Source: Microbulbifer hydrolyticus
GTDB lineage: Bacteria; Pseudomonadota; Gammaproteobacteria; Pseudomonadales; Cellvibrionaceae
Assembly: GCF_009931115.1 (NCBI RefSeq)
Contig: NZ_CP047491.1
Coordinates: 3,485,501 to 3,549,500, forward strand
Direction of reading: 5' to 3'
DNA length: 64,000 bases
Part shown: positions 43,201 to 52,219 of the stretch, in pieces
Layout: each line of letters opens with the position of its first letter
Numbering within the stretch: position 1 is the first letter of the stretch
Position numbers and translations under genes: made by a program
Notes under the pieces: model-generated
Database searches by the model: none
Told to the model about the DNA's origin: nothing
What the model saw: only the letters and a program-made list of their open reading frames with translations

Positions 43201-45686
43201 GATTGCAGGCGGAAGTCCGCCTTCGGCAAGCGCAATTGCGACACACTCAGCAGCGAATGCTCCGCGGCACTGGTGACGTCGGCGGTTTCGACGCTGAGGT
43301 CCGCTGCAGAAAACATCATACGCAGGCGGGAGCCACCGTTGGCGCTGGTGTTACGCTTCCGGGCCAGCACAAGGTTCAACGGCGCTTGTTGGCGCAGGTT
43401 GTGTACCGAAAAGCATTCCGCTCGCTGTTCCGGGTTTCCGCCACCCGCCAGGGCCTGCCAGGAAAGCGGAAGACAGCCTTCCAGCTCCGTCAGTGACAGC
43501 GACGCAAGCTCCACCTCGGTCTCGCGCGCAACGATTTCACTGCCAATTGCCTCACCGGTATGGCCCGGTGCGCTGCCGTCTGGGTCTGCATCTTCGGCCA
43601 GCAATTCAGCGGGCAGGCGGCCTTTTTCCACACCGGTGTCATCGTCTTCGTCGGCACCTGCCTCACTTTCATCAGAAAACCAACCGTGTGCATCCTCGCT
43701 GGCAAAGTATTCCCCGGGCTTGAGTCGCTGGCTGCGCAGCCGGAAAAAACCGGTGCCGGTGGCAAGCTCGCGCAACACCAACCCGGTCTGCGCCGCAGGG
43801 TCGGTGTCGAGGTGATCGGACAGTAGCAGCGACGCCAGCGTCAGTTCACCAAGCACCAAGTACGGTGATGGCGCCAAGGCAAGGATAAAGTCCCCGTTGC
43901 CGTGGAGCTGATCAACGCGGCTGCACAGGGGAGAAAGGCGTTGCGGCAGCAGTCCGTCGGGCGCACAACCCTCGATTTTTTCGAGGTTGACGTCTTCCAC
44001 CAGGTACTGTTTTTTCTGGGGCGCAAGCTCCACCCGGCTCCAGTCGAGTCCGGCCAGTATCAGCTGCTGTTCGGCATCCACCTGCCCGGGGTTCAACTGG
44101 AGCTTGTCCAGTGTTAGCGGCCCGCTATCCAGCGCCCAGAACTGAGCCGGCAGGATCCCTCGAGGTGTTTTTTTGGGCGCCTTGCGCGGAAACTGCAGGG
44201 AAAAATCTTGCGGGATCTGCAATTGCGTAAGCAGCAGACACTGATCGCCACGCCCCCAAAGGTCGCCCGGCACGCAACCGGTGGCGCCATCGAGGCTCAG
44301 GTCTTGCAGTTGCACACGACGCTGGTCATTACGGTACTGCAACGCGCCCAGGCGCAGGGTATTGGTATTCAGCGGGTTCTCTGGCGGTGTCTTCGCATCC
44401 AGGTCGATCACCGTGCCTTGTGTGAGGACGCCCTCGGCAAGGTCTACGCGAAAGCCCTGCTGCCACTCGAAGGTCGTGGGCTGCGGAAGCCGCAGGCTAC
44501 CCGCACGGATACAGTAATGATGGCGCCCGGTACGGGAAGGCCCGGTGCGCAGGCGATTGGGGCACCAGGAAAAACCGCTGGCACCAGCGCTCTGCCACGT
44601 CATGGATTTTGTACCGCGCACAAAACCAAAATCATTGATGGCAATGGTCTCGGTGTGCCAGTTGGGGTGACGTCGGTTCTGATACCGCAGGCGCAATTCC
44701 TGCCCATTAATACGGTGCCAGGCAATCTCGGACTGTTTGCCGAAGGAAAAGCTCGCCGGCCCACGCACCTGCAAGCGGCGCGTGGTGGCACAGTGACCGG
44801 TAACCCGCCGCAAGCCGGGTATCGCTTCTGCCAGCCGCTGCGGGGGGCAGACGGCAAATTTACGCGTCGATGCCTGGGTCAGCGTCAGCAGGTTACCCGG
44901 GCGTTCAAAACGGATATTGCGGGTTTTCAGGCGTACCACAGCGGCGATGGGATTTTCTCGCGCAGACTTGCGCATGTCGCCCTCACCCGGCTCCTGGGTT
45001 CTTCCGCCGGGCCCGCTTCCGGAATCCTCTTGCGGGTGCTCATCCCACGCCAGCAGGTTTTCCAGTGCCATGTTGTCGGCACCAATGGAAAACTGAAGCG
45101 GCTCACCGGCTATTTCCCGATGCCCGGCAACAAACAGGTCTTCCAGTTCCAGGTACCCGATATCCGCACAGGTCGGTGATTTCCACTGGGGTTTGTGCTG
45201 ATAGCAGACAACCGTGTCGCGCAGCGTGGTGGAAGACAGGTCCACACGCCAGCGCCTGGGCTTTTTCTCACCTCCTTCTTTCAGTCCCCAGCCACCAATC
45301 TCCCACACCCGCCCATACTCGCCGGGCGCAGATTCCAGGTCCATGTAAGCGCCTTCAAGATCCACCATCTTTACGTGGATCTTGCCCCGCAGCAGCTGTA
45401 ACCAGCTGAGGCCTAGCGTGGCCTCACTTACGTTGAAGCCGCGTTCGAACTCGTTGCGCACCTGCACACCGCGCAGGTGCGCGCGCAGGCGCGGCAGTGA
45501 AACCTCCATGTGTTCAATCTGCGCTTCCAGTCCTCGCTCGTGCAACCAGCGCTGCACTGCGCCGGGCAAAATAATCGAAACGAAGATATTCAGTGCGCCA
45601 ATAAACAGCAGAACGAAAACCAGCAGCCATAGCAGGCGGCGGGATCCTCGGGATTCAGCAGAGTGGTTCGCGGGCGAAGTGGACAT
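40209..45686 (-). CDS. Giant DUF748/AsmA-like envelope protein with OmpA-like C-terminus
   Basis: 1825 residues. One N-terminal membrane anchor (about residues 15-42, LLWLLVFVLLFIGALNIFVS) is followed by a very long periplasmic beta-rich region of the DUF748/AsmA type, the class of bridge-like proteins thought to move phospholipids between membranes. Near the C-terminus (FSDLEFAPGSDTLSETAKVQ onward, about residue 1700) is an OmpA-like peptidoglycan-binding segment. Remarkable feature: a recurring [S/G]GC-P...C module, e.g. near residues 469, 571, 736, 1012, 1122, 1207 and 1302, suggesting a ladder of disulfides. Single gene, 46 bp upstream of aconitase (same strand). Confidence 0.88.
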   Translation of the reverse strand: MSTSPANHSAESRGSRRLLWLLVFVLLFIGALNIFVSIILPGAVQRWLHERGLEAQIEHMEVSLPRLRAHLRGVQVRNEFERGFNVSEATLGLSWLQLLRGKIHVKMVDLEGAYMDLESAPGEYGRVWEIGGWGLKEGGEKKPRRWRVDLSSTTLRDTVVCYQHKPQWKSPTCADIGYLELEDLFVAGHREIAGEPLQFSIGADNMALENLLAWDEHPQEDSGSGPGGRTQEPGEGDMRKSARENPIAAVVRLKTRNIRFERPGNLLTLTQASTRKFAVCPPQRLAEAIPGLRRVTGHCATTRRLQVRGPASFSFGKQSEIAWHRINGQELRLRYQNRRHPNWHTETIAINDFGFVRGTKSMTWQSAGASGFSWCPNRLRTGPSRTGRHHYCIRAGSLRLPQPTTFEWQQGFRVDLAEGVLTQGTVIDLDAKTPPENPLNTNTLRLGALQYRNDQRRVQLQDLSLDGATGCVPGDLWGRGDQCLLLTQLQIPQDFSLQFPRKAPKKTPRGILPAQFWALDSGPLTLDKLQLNPGQVDAEQQLILAGLDWSRVELAPQKKQYLVEDVNLEKIEGCAPDGLLPQRLSPLCSRVDQLHGNGDFILALAPSPYLVLGELTLASLLLSDHLDTDPAAQTGLVLRELATGTGFFRLRSQRLKPGEYFASEDAHGWFSDESEAGADEDDDTGVEKGRLPAELLAEDADPDGSAPGHTGEAIGSEIVARETEVELASLSLTELEGCLPLSWQALAGGGNPEQRAECFSVHNLRQQAPLNLVLARKRNTSANGGSRLRMMFSAADLSVETADVTSAAEHSLLSVSQLRLPKADFRLQSHPGRLQLDVPGAALDTAAFCFGKARCVDLQTLRTGDHFTLDYGRDRFAADLNNLTLDQFTLSGSERDTTLAVEKLQGLSLQANLPRKAGARADWKIEQLQAQVVELCWPQRDKSDRMLPRCVRGKKLSSGNGGLAVADLALHQHLSDPPQLHLGALQIEKLGLVQAAPPSQPVQLNLHNVRLQSVSGCGLNDWLAAAQVRGESRARWRGCLSSGSLHLSGDNLVSLGGGEQKTGESNFSRLALGPLQLSDVKLAPATGAAPSLQLAQLQWQSMQWPGGTRVRVEDLDARDFSGCLPGRPQAPASNEAPPCISFGKLLVSGKQKLALGEELRTTGPITLADFEYRRGEQKRLGFTNLAVNGLVFSPTALALQRGELSGLSGCLSPVQLGEKPLSPCYEVGRITVVSEHKVLLSDLRSGNAQRQFREITVDGLRVTQRDFPAGLPSELLHIATLRADLLGFGQRELEGKNLQLENVSSCVPDGYINHVRHCFNLKSVLTSGTFSFEQRRLELTLAQLGQLLVLDIDGGQVLESEFIEMRELTVAREVIRLMFLDVADSRLFRRDERAQEYVNHQWNTEIESLQVNQFEYFPPEKILQVDTVDLIHPRSILARDRDGKLGAWERFRSEIPEVENYRYRRGDIARTANRFRYRVRQVYVDRGDFLWLDNSQDYMARLPIRRINALVRGLSNYQEDPPALVLVNGSPGGYSDMHFAGNINLLENNHWDAGLLGYVEAANLIPATPYMAGLLGFKILQGQLDADVNIKVDDNQVDALAHMELEKIKVRHVRDSDYLEGKKSLIPLKIALALLKDGDGDVHFDMPVTGELTDPKFSFSFIFSDLLQRAILEALFAYFTPVGVYSLAKLAWARFRAVSFSDLEFAPGSDTLSETAKVQLNGMLAKMRDNPKARPGICGVATARDLENMFPLEVGAVRGAGEARDELYKEPPRGIREELLRLSNRRSRHVQKFLVDAGLDQEDFIQCAPDYIGTDSDAPRVEFSN

Positions 45687-46076
45687 CTAAACTCAGCGCA
45701 CAAGAAGTTTCGCGCAGCCAGTTTTGTGAAATTGGGGGCTGCACGCCTCCTACAGTAAAGACCAGAGCGCTACTGCCCGATGGCGCAGATCTTCGCAAAC
45801 AGCACTTTTTATTGCCGGTAGATTCCCCGAGCCGACTACTTCCACATATTTCGGCGCCACATGCATCAAACCTGCGCCTTCAGTCCGTGCTAAACCGCAC
45901 GGCACCGTTACACTGTTTATATTTCAACCAAATTGGTACGGAGTTGCAGGGTTAATTCCGGTGAGGATTCGCGCCCGTGGCGTAAACCGGATCTGGTGAA
46001 GGTCACAGACATTACCCCGCAAATTCGCAGCAGAGAATCAGGGCAGGTCTCGGTGAAAGAGTCAGGTAAGCAAACC
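45687..46076. other. Intergenic region upstream of the SelD fusion gene
   Basis: 390 bp between divergent genes. The last 140 bases are open in the SelD-fusion frame but show no conserved protein. No riboswitch consensus was recognised. A promoter is expected around ACTGTTTATATTTC at about 45911. Confidence 0.4.
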
Positions 46077-48452
46077 ATGGGGAAACCTCCCCATTATCAG
46101 GACATCGTGCTGGTTGGCGGCGGTCACAGCCATGCGGTCTTTTTGCAGTTGTGGGCAAGAAGTCCTCTCCCCGGCGTGCGCCTTACCCTGGTATCGCCAC
46201 AGGTGCTAAGTGCTTACGCGGGCATGTTGCCGGGCATGATCGCCGGCCACTATGGCTTCAGCGATATCCATATCGACCTGCCGAGGCTCTGCCGCGCATC
46301 CGGCGCGCGGTTTATTCAGGCGTGTGCACACCATATAGACCCGGTGGAGAAAAGGGTTTCACTGCTTGGACGCCCCGACCTGGAATACGACCTGATTTCC
46401 CTGGATGTCGGGGCAACCCCATGCCGGGATATCCCCGGATCGGAACTTGCCATTCCGGTTAAGCCCGTCGGCCATTTCCACCGCTACTGGCAACAACTCA
46501 CGCAACAGGTGCACTCCAATCACCAGCCCCTGCGCCTGGGCGTCGTGGGCGGAGGCCTGGGCGGCTGCGAACTTGCTATGGCCATGTCCTGGGCACTGGA
46601 AGAGCCGGTCTACAGTGGGCGGGTGGAGATTCACCTGCTTCAGGCGGGCAACAAAGTTCCCCCGGACTTCCCGCTGCTGGTGCGCAGAATGGTAGCAAGG
46701 GAACTCGGCCGCCTGAAAGTACAGGTGCACCGAAACTGGCGGGTTGCAGAGATTACCCAGCGGGGAGTGTACAGCGATGAGGGGCAGTTCCTCTCCCTGG
46801 ATAAGGTGTTGCTATGTACCGAAGCCGGCGCACCACCCTGGCTGGCACAATCCGGCCTTGCCCTGGACGGGCAGGGTTTTTTGCAGGTGGACGAATACCT
46901 GCGCGCAGAACAGCACCCTTCGGTGTTTGCCGCCGGTGATGTCGCCAGCCCGGCCCATACCAATACCGCGAAGGCGGCCAGAAATGCGCTGGATCAGGGG
47001 CCAATACTGTTTCACAACCTCCGCGCCACGCTTCTCGAGCAACCACTCAAGCCGTACCACGCGCAAACGAAAACTTTCAGCCTGTTTTCATGCGGCAGCC
47101 AGAGAGCCATGCTCACCCGCGGCGGTTTTTCCGCTGTGGGGGAAGCCTTATGGCACTGGAAGGATCACTGTGATCGCGGCTTTATGCAGCGCTTCGATAA
47201 CTTGCCGGTACCCGCAAGAAAACCACCGTATTCTTTTTTACGCAGCCTGTTGAAACCCGAGCCCCACGGGCTGGATCAGCGCAACAACATGTCTGTGGCG
47301 GGCCTGCGCAATCATGGGCCCGGCGCAGTGGTTGGGAACGAACTGCTGAACCGCACGCTCGCAACCCTGCCACAGCCGCAGCCCGCGACCATCACTCGCG
47401 CCCGTGTAGACGACGCCGCCGTGATCAAGCTCCCCACCGGAAAATTGCTGGTACAGAGCGCTGCGCAGTTGCGGGCCCCGGTCGCGGACCCCTGGCTTTT
47501 CGGCCGCCTGACGGCGCTACACTGCCTCTCACATTTGTTTGCCCGGCACGCACAGCCGGTCACCGCGCAGGCGCTGGTCACCCTGCCGCCCGCGGCCCCG
47601 GAGATTACCGCGCGAGACCTGCAACAGCTGCTGGACGGCGCCGCGCGCGAGCTCAATCAACACAACTGCGCACTGAGCGGCGGTACCACTTCCGAGGGTA
47701 GCGAGTTGCAACTCGGCCTGACGCTGGATGGCGTGGCGGAAGCACAGCAGTTGCAGAGCCCGTTCAACCTGCGCGCGGGCGATTGCCTGATTACCACCAA
47801 GCCGCTTGGTATTGGCACCCTGTTCGCGGCCGAGTTGCAGGGCAAGGCCCGCGGTCGCTGGCTGCAGCAGGCACTGGAAGTGATGTTACACAGCAATGCC
47901 ACGGCGGCGGAAATCTTCGCGGGTAACCATGCCCACGCGGTGAGCGACATCAAGGGTACGGGGCTGCTGGGCCAACTACTGGACATGCTCCAGTGGCAGG
48001 GCGACCATGCGAAGCTACCTGTCCGCGCAGAGTCCGGTGACGGGCAGTATCAGCTGCCGTTGGGGGCCCGCCTGTTTGCGGATGCATTGCCCCTGCTGGC
48101 CGGCGCCACCTATTGTGCCGAGCATGGCCTGCTCTCCAGCCAGCATCAACACAACGCCCGTGCTTATGCCGCCCTGCAAAACCCGACAGCCTGGCGGGCG
48201 GAGCCACTACTCCCCCTACTCGTCGACCCCCAGACCTGTGGCGGGCTGCTGGCATCAGTCCCTGCCGAGTACGCGGAAGGCTGCCTTGCCGCACTGCAGG
48301 CGGCCGGTTGTCGTCATGCCGCGATCATCGGGTTTGTCGACGAGCTTCCCGCCCCGCGTGAGCAACTGCTTTACGCCCCACAACCGGTGCACCTCGCACG
48401 AGGTGGGGACTGGAAGAAACTGGCCCAGCGTCATACGGAAATGATTTCCTGA
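46077..48452 (+). CDS. FAD-dependent oxidoreductase fused to a degenerate SelD-like domain
   Basis: 791 residues. The N-terminal about 390 residues are a pyridine-nucleotide-disulfide/NDH-2-like flavoprotein (DIVLVGGGHSHAVFLQLWA; RLGVVGGGLGGCELAMAMSW; VFAAGDVASPAHTNTAKAAR). The rest aligns with selenide water dikinase: DDAAVIKLPTGKLL, TKPLGIGTLFAAELQGKA, GTGLLGQLLDMLQW, DPQTCGGLL. But key residues are gone: the GCGxK of SelD reads HGPGAVVG (near residue 415), the TTD metal ligand is replaced by VQSAAQL, and the SD of NAISDxFAMG reads LSHLFARHA. It probably cannot make selenophosphate in the usual way. ATG 46077 follows AGGTAAG; longer frames are less likely. NDH-2 follows. Confidence 0.88.
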   Translation: MGKPPHYQDIVLVGGGHSHAVFLQLWARSPLPGVRLTLVSPQVLSAYAGMLPGMIAGHYGFSDIHIDLPRLCRASGARFIQACAHHIDPVEKRVSLLGRPDLEYDLISLDVGATPCRDIPGSELAIPVKPVGHFHRYWQQLTQQVHSNHQPLRLGVVGGGLGGCELAMAMSWALEEPVYSGRVEIHLLQAGNKVPPDFPLLVRRMVARELGRLKVQVHRNWRVAEITQRGVYSDEGQFLSLDKVLLCTEAGAPPWLAQSGLALDGQGFLQVDEYLRAEQHPSVFAAGDVASPAHTNTAKAARNALDQGPILFHNLRATLLEQPLKPYHAQTKTFSLFSCGSQRAMLTRGGFSAVGEALWHWKDHCDRGFMQRFDNLPVPARKPPYSFLRSLLKPEPHGLDQRNNMSVAGLRNHGPGAVVGNELLNRTLATLPQPQPATITRARVDDAAVIKLPTGKLLVQSAAQLRAPVADPWLFGRLTALHCLSHLFARHAQPVTAQALVTLPPAAPEITARDLQQLLDGAARELNQHNCALSGGTTSEGSELQLGLTLDGVAEAQQLQSPFNLRAGDCLITTKPLGIGTLFAAELQGKARGRWLQQALEVMLHSNATAAEIFAGNHAHAVSDIKGTGLLGQLLDMLQWQGDHAKLPVRAESGDGQYQLPLGARLFADALPLLAGATYCAEHGLLSSQHQHNARAYAALQNPTAWRAEPLLPLLVDPQTCGGLLASVPAEYAEGCLAALQAAGCRHAAIIGFVDELPAPREQLLYAPQPVHLARGGDWKKLAQRHTEMIS

Positions 48453-48706
48453 CCACCGGAATGTTCTTGCGACATAAAAACCCTTACCGGTGAAACCAAC
48501 TCGCCGTTGCCAATCAGGCTGAGTGCGTTAGTATTGCCCCCCATAGAATCAAAGGAAGGGCAATGCAGCCTTCCATCCAGGTCCTCACAGAGACCGCCGC
48601 CCGATTACAAATTTTTTTCGACACCTATTGGTCCGACCACTGACGTCAGGACAAATACGGGCGCGCGAAGAGCACGATTTTTTTAGCTCTACAGGAAATC
48701 TCTGTC

Positions 48707-50017
48707 ATGAAGAAAATAGTCATTGTCGGCGGCGGCGCCGGCGGACTGCAGCTGGCCACCAGCCTCGGCCGCCACTTCTCCTTCAACCACTTCCACCGCC
48801 GCAACAAGTCTCCCGCCGCGGAAGTTACCCTGGTCGACAAGAATCGCACCCATATCTGGAAACCCCTGTTACACCAGGTAGCCACCGGTGCACTCGACTC
48901 CAGTCTGGACGCTCTCAACTACCAGGTGCACGCCCGCGCCAACGGTTTTCAGTTTGAATTGGGGAGCCTGCAGGGACTGGACCGGGAGAAAAAAACCATC
49001 GAGCTCGCGGAAGTCTGCGATGGGGATGGCAATCCGCTGGTACCTCCACGCAAACTCGAGTATGACTACCTGGTGTTTGCGCTCGGCAGCCAGAGTAATG
49101 ACTTCAATACGCCCGGTGTGCGGGACAACTGCCAGTTCCTGGACAGCGCCGAACAGGCACAAAAATTTCACACCCGCTTACTCGACCAGTTCCTGCAACT
49201 GGAAAGTCGTGTGGCCGACAAGGTGGAGATTGCGATTGTCGGCGGCGGTGCCACCGGTGTGGAACTGGCGGCGGAGCTGGTGGATGCCGTGCATGAGATG
49301 GGTCACTACGGCCGTATCAAAAACGGCGACCTCAAGGTAACCCTCATCGAGGCCGGCCCTCACCTCCTGCCGGCACTGCCTCCGCGTCTGGGCAACAGCT
49401 CGGAAAAAGAGCTCACCAATCTCGGCGTGCGCGTGCTTACCGGCACCCAGGTCGCGGAAGCAACCGCGACCGGTTTCGTGACCAAGGAAGATGAGGAGAT
49501 TCCAGCGGCCATCCGTGTATGGGCTGCAGGCGTCAAGGCACCGGACTTTCTGCAGCAGATGGACGGGCTCACGCTGAACCGCCAGAACCAGATCGAAGTC
49601 GAGCCTTCCCTGCGCAGCAAAACCGACCCGGCGATTTTTGCCCTTGGCGACTGCGCCGGCTGTATCGACGCCGCCGACCACAAGGTACCGCCGCGGGCCC
49701 AGTCCGCGCAGCAAATGGCCAAAACCGCACGCGACAATCTGATCGCGCTGGTGGAAAACCCGGACGCTGACTTGCAAGCGTTTACCTACAAGGACCGCGG
49801 TTCACTGGTCTCCCTGTCCAAGTTTGATGCCGTGGGCAGCCTGATGGGTGGACTGGTCAAGGGTAGCTTCACCATCGAGGGCCGCCTCGCCGGACTCGCC
49901 TATCGCTCGCTCTACCGGATGCATCTGGCAGCACTGCACGGCTGGCCCAAGGCCATGCTGCTGTACCTGATCGGTCAGGCCAACCGTTTTGTTAAGCCGC
50001 GACTGAAAATGCACTGA
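48707..50017 (+). CDS. ndh: Type II NADH dehydrogenase
   Basis: 436-residue single-subunit, non-proton-pumping NADH:quinone oxidoreductase. FAD motif IVIVGGGAGGLQLATSLG at the N-terminus, NADH motif IAIVGGGATGVELAAELVDA around residue 180, and IFALGDCAG with PPRAQSAQQMAK (quinone site region, Q-rich AQxAxQ). The last about 40 residues (RSLYRMHLAALHGWPKAMLL) form the amphipathic membrane anchor. The SelD fusion upstream carries a related flavoprotein domain, so the pair may reflect an ancient duplication. Confidence 0.94.
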   Translation: MKKIVIVGGGAGGLQLATSLGRHFSFNHFHRRNKSPAAEVTLVDKNRTHIWKPLLHQVATGALDSSLDALNYQVHARANGFQFELGSLQGLDREKKTIELAEVCDGDGNPLVPPRKLEYDYLVFALGSQSNDFNTPGVRDNCQFLDSAEQAQKFHTRLLDQFLQLESRVADKVEIAIVGGGATGVELAAELVDAVHEMGHYGRIKNGDLKVTLIEAGPHLLPALPPRLGNSSEKELTNLGVRVLTGTQVAEATATGFVTKEDEEIPAAIRVWAAGVKAPDFLQQMDGLTLNRQNQIEVEPSLRSKTDPAIFALGDCAGCIDAADHKVPPRAQSAQQMAKTARDNLIALVENPDADLQAFTYKDRGSLVSLSKFDAVGSLMGGLVKGSFTIEGRLAGLAYRSLYRMHLAALHGWPKAMLLYLIGQANRFVKPRLKMH

Positions 50018-50128
50018 GCGACCCAGACCAAAGGCTGTTGCCCGGACAGCCCGGCCGGTACCATAGTGGGTACCGGCCCCTTCTCTAAACGCTTTTCCGC
50101 TGCTGACCAGAACCTGATTGCCTCCACA

Positions 50129-52210
50129 ATGACGATACCCACGCTGTTCGCCGTTTATCTGAGCTCGCTTGCGACGACAACCCAGCACCTCCCCACCAAG
50201 TCCGGGCACAACCTCGAACAGGTTACCGTCACCGCAACCCGGGACGAACGCCAACTGAATGAACAGGCAGAGGCGCTCTCGGTCGTGGACGCGGCGGCAT
50301 TGCAAATGGCCAATGCGGTCCACCCAAGCCAGGCACTGGCTGCGGTACCGGGCACACTGATCAGTCGCGGCAACGGCCAGGAGAGCCTGATTGCCATCCG
50401 CTCGCCGGTACTCACCGGCGCCGGCAGCTGTGGTGCTTTCGCGATTGCCCAGGACGGGGTACCGGTGCGCGGTACCGGCTTTTGCAACGTCAACCAGCTG
50501 TTCGACACAAATTTCGAACAGGCCGGGCGCATCGAGGTACTGCGCGGGCCGGGTACGGTGTTGTATGGCTCGGACGCCCAGCACGGTGTCATCAATGTGT
50601 TGAGCGCAGACCCGGTGGACGGTGTTGAAACCACGGCACTGATCGAGGGCGGCGCCAATCAGTATCAGCGCGTAAAACTGGGTTACAGCCGCGGAGATAA
50701 CCAGGGCGGTTTCCGTATCGGCTTCAGTGGTGCGCGCGACGGCGGCTACAAGGATAACTCAGGCTTTGACCAGCAAAAGCTGCAGTTGCGCGGTGATGGT
50801 CAGCTGGCGGACTGGTCCTACCAGTCTCTGCTCAGCCTCGCCAACCTGAATCAGGAAACCGCCGGCTACGTCACCGGGTTGGATGCGTACAAAGATGACG
50901 CGCGCAAGCGCGAGAACCCCAACCCGGAAGCCTTCCGTGACAGCCGCTCGGCACGGGTGCAGGTGCGAATGGAAAAGCAGCTTTCGCGTGGCGGCAGTCT
51001 GCAGATCACACCTTACCTGCGCCATACCGAAATGGATTTTCTGATGCACTTCCTGCCCGGGACACCCCTGGAAGAAAATGGTCAGCGGGGTGTGGGGATT
51101 CAAACGGCCTACCGGTATCCCCTCGCCGAAGACCTGAATATGATCAGCGGTATCGATCTCGAATATACCGATGCCTGGCTGAAGCAGACCCAGGACGGCG
51201 GCTTTTCTGTATTTCCCGCAGGCAAGCACTATGACTATCAGGTAAATGCGGCCCTCGCCGCGGGATTTACCCAGATAGAAAAAACGATGCGCGCGGCCAC
51301 AACACTCACGCTGGGTGGGCGTATTGAACACCTGCGCTACGATTACGATAACCGCATGATCGCTGGCGACACGACCGCAACAGGAGAGATCTGTGTCAGT
51401 GGTTTCACTGGCGCTATTGGTTGTCGCTACACACGTCCCGCGGACCGCCGTGACCATTATGAAAACTTCTCCATCAACGGCAGTGCTATCCACACATTTT
51501 CAGATCGTGTCACTGGAACGCTGCGCCTGGCCCATGGGTTTCGCGCACCACAAGCCAGCGAGCTCTACCGACTGCAGAATGGCCAGATGCAGGCCGACCT
51601 GGATTCGGAATCCGTGGACAGTATCGAATTCAGTCTGCGCCACAGTGACGAACGGCTGCTCCTCGGCGTGACCGGATTCTATATGGAGAAAGCAGACGTT
51701 GTATTCCAGTCCTCCGACCGTCTCAATCTCAGCGACGGTGAGAGTCGCCACTACGGACTGGAATACGATATTGACTGGACGCCGGCTGATCATTGGCGCC
51801 TGCAGCTTGCCGGCACGATTGCCCGCCACCAGTACACCAATAACGTCAGCGCGCCCGGCTCGGAGATAATCGTGAGTAACGGCAATGACATCGATACCGC
51901 GCCGAGGCATCTGCACACCCTGAACCTGACCTGGCAACCGCGCGAGGGATCCCGGGCCAGCCTGCAATGGCAATATACCGGTAGCTACTATACCGATATC
52001 GAAAACGCCCACCGCTACGGCGGGCATGCGCTTTTACACTTGCGACTGCAACAGGCACTGGGCCCTGCGACCACGGTGGGACTGCGTATCGAGAACCTGG
52101 CCAATACGGACTATGCCGAGCGCGCCGATTTCTCGAGCCTCGGCGGTGGGGATCGGTATTTTATCGGCGAGCCCCGCAGTGTTTACGCGGACATCCGCTT
52201 TCGCTTTTAA
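50129..52210 (+). CDS. TonB-dependent outer membrane receptor
   Basis: 693 residues from ATG 50129 (signal peptide about residues 1-17; a longer in-frame start at 50066 is less likely). TonB box region LEQVTVTATRDERQ, plug domain with GSCGAFAIAQDGVPVRGTGF and CNVNQLFDTNFEQAGRIEVL then RGPGTVLYGSDAQHGVINVL, and a 22-strand barrel ending in the usual aromatic YADIRFRF. The plug contains a Cys pair, and the barrel a second (GEICVSGFTGAIGCRY). Uptake substrate unknown; similar receptors serve siderophores, metals or cobalamin. Same direction as ndh, 110 bp apart. Confidence 0.92.
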   Translation: MTIPTLFAVYLSSLATTTQHLPTKSGHNLEQVTVTATRDERQLNEQAEALSVVDAAALQMANAVHPSQALAAVPGTLISRGNGQESLIAIRSPVLTGAGSCGAFAIAQDGVPVRGTGFCNVNQLFDTNFEQAGRIEVLRGPGTVLYGSDAQHGVINVLSADPVDGVETTALIEGGANQYQRVKLGYSRGDNQGGFRIGFSGARDGGYKDNSGFDQQKLQLRGDGQLADWSYQSLLSLANLNQETAGYVTGLDAYKDDARKRENPNPEAFRDSRSARVQVRMEKQLSRGGSLQITPYLRHTEMDFLMHFLPGTPLEENGQRGVGIQTAYRYPLAEDLNMISGIDLEYTDAWLKQTQDGGFSVFPAGKHYDYQVNAALAAGFTQIEKTMRAATTLTLGGRIEHLRYDYDNRMIAGDTTATGEICVSGFTGAIGCRYTRPADRRDHYENFSINGSAIHTFSDRVTGTLRLAHGFRAPQASELYRLQNGQMQADLDSESVDSIEFSLRHSDERLLLGVTGFYMEKADVVFQSSDRLNLSDGESRHYGLEYDIDWTPADHWRLQLAGTIARHQYTNNVSAPGSEIIVSNGNDIDTAPRHLHTLNLTWQPREGSRASLQWQYTGSYYTDIENAHRYGGHALLHLRLQQALGPATTVGLRIENLANTDYAERADFSSLGGGDRYFIGEPRSVYADIRFRF

Positions 52211-52219
52211 CGTTCGCGT

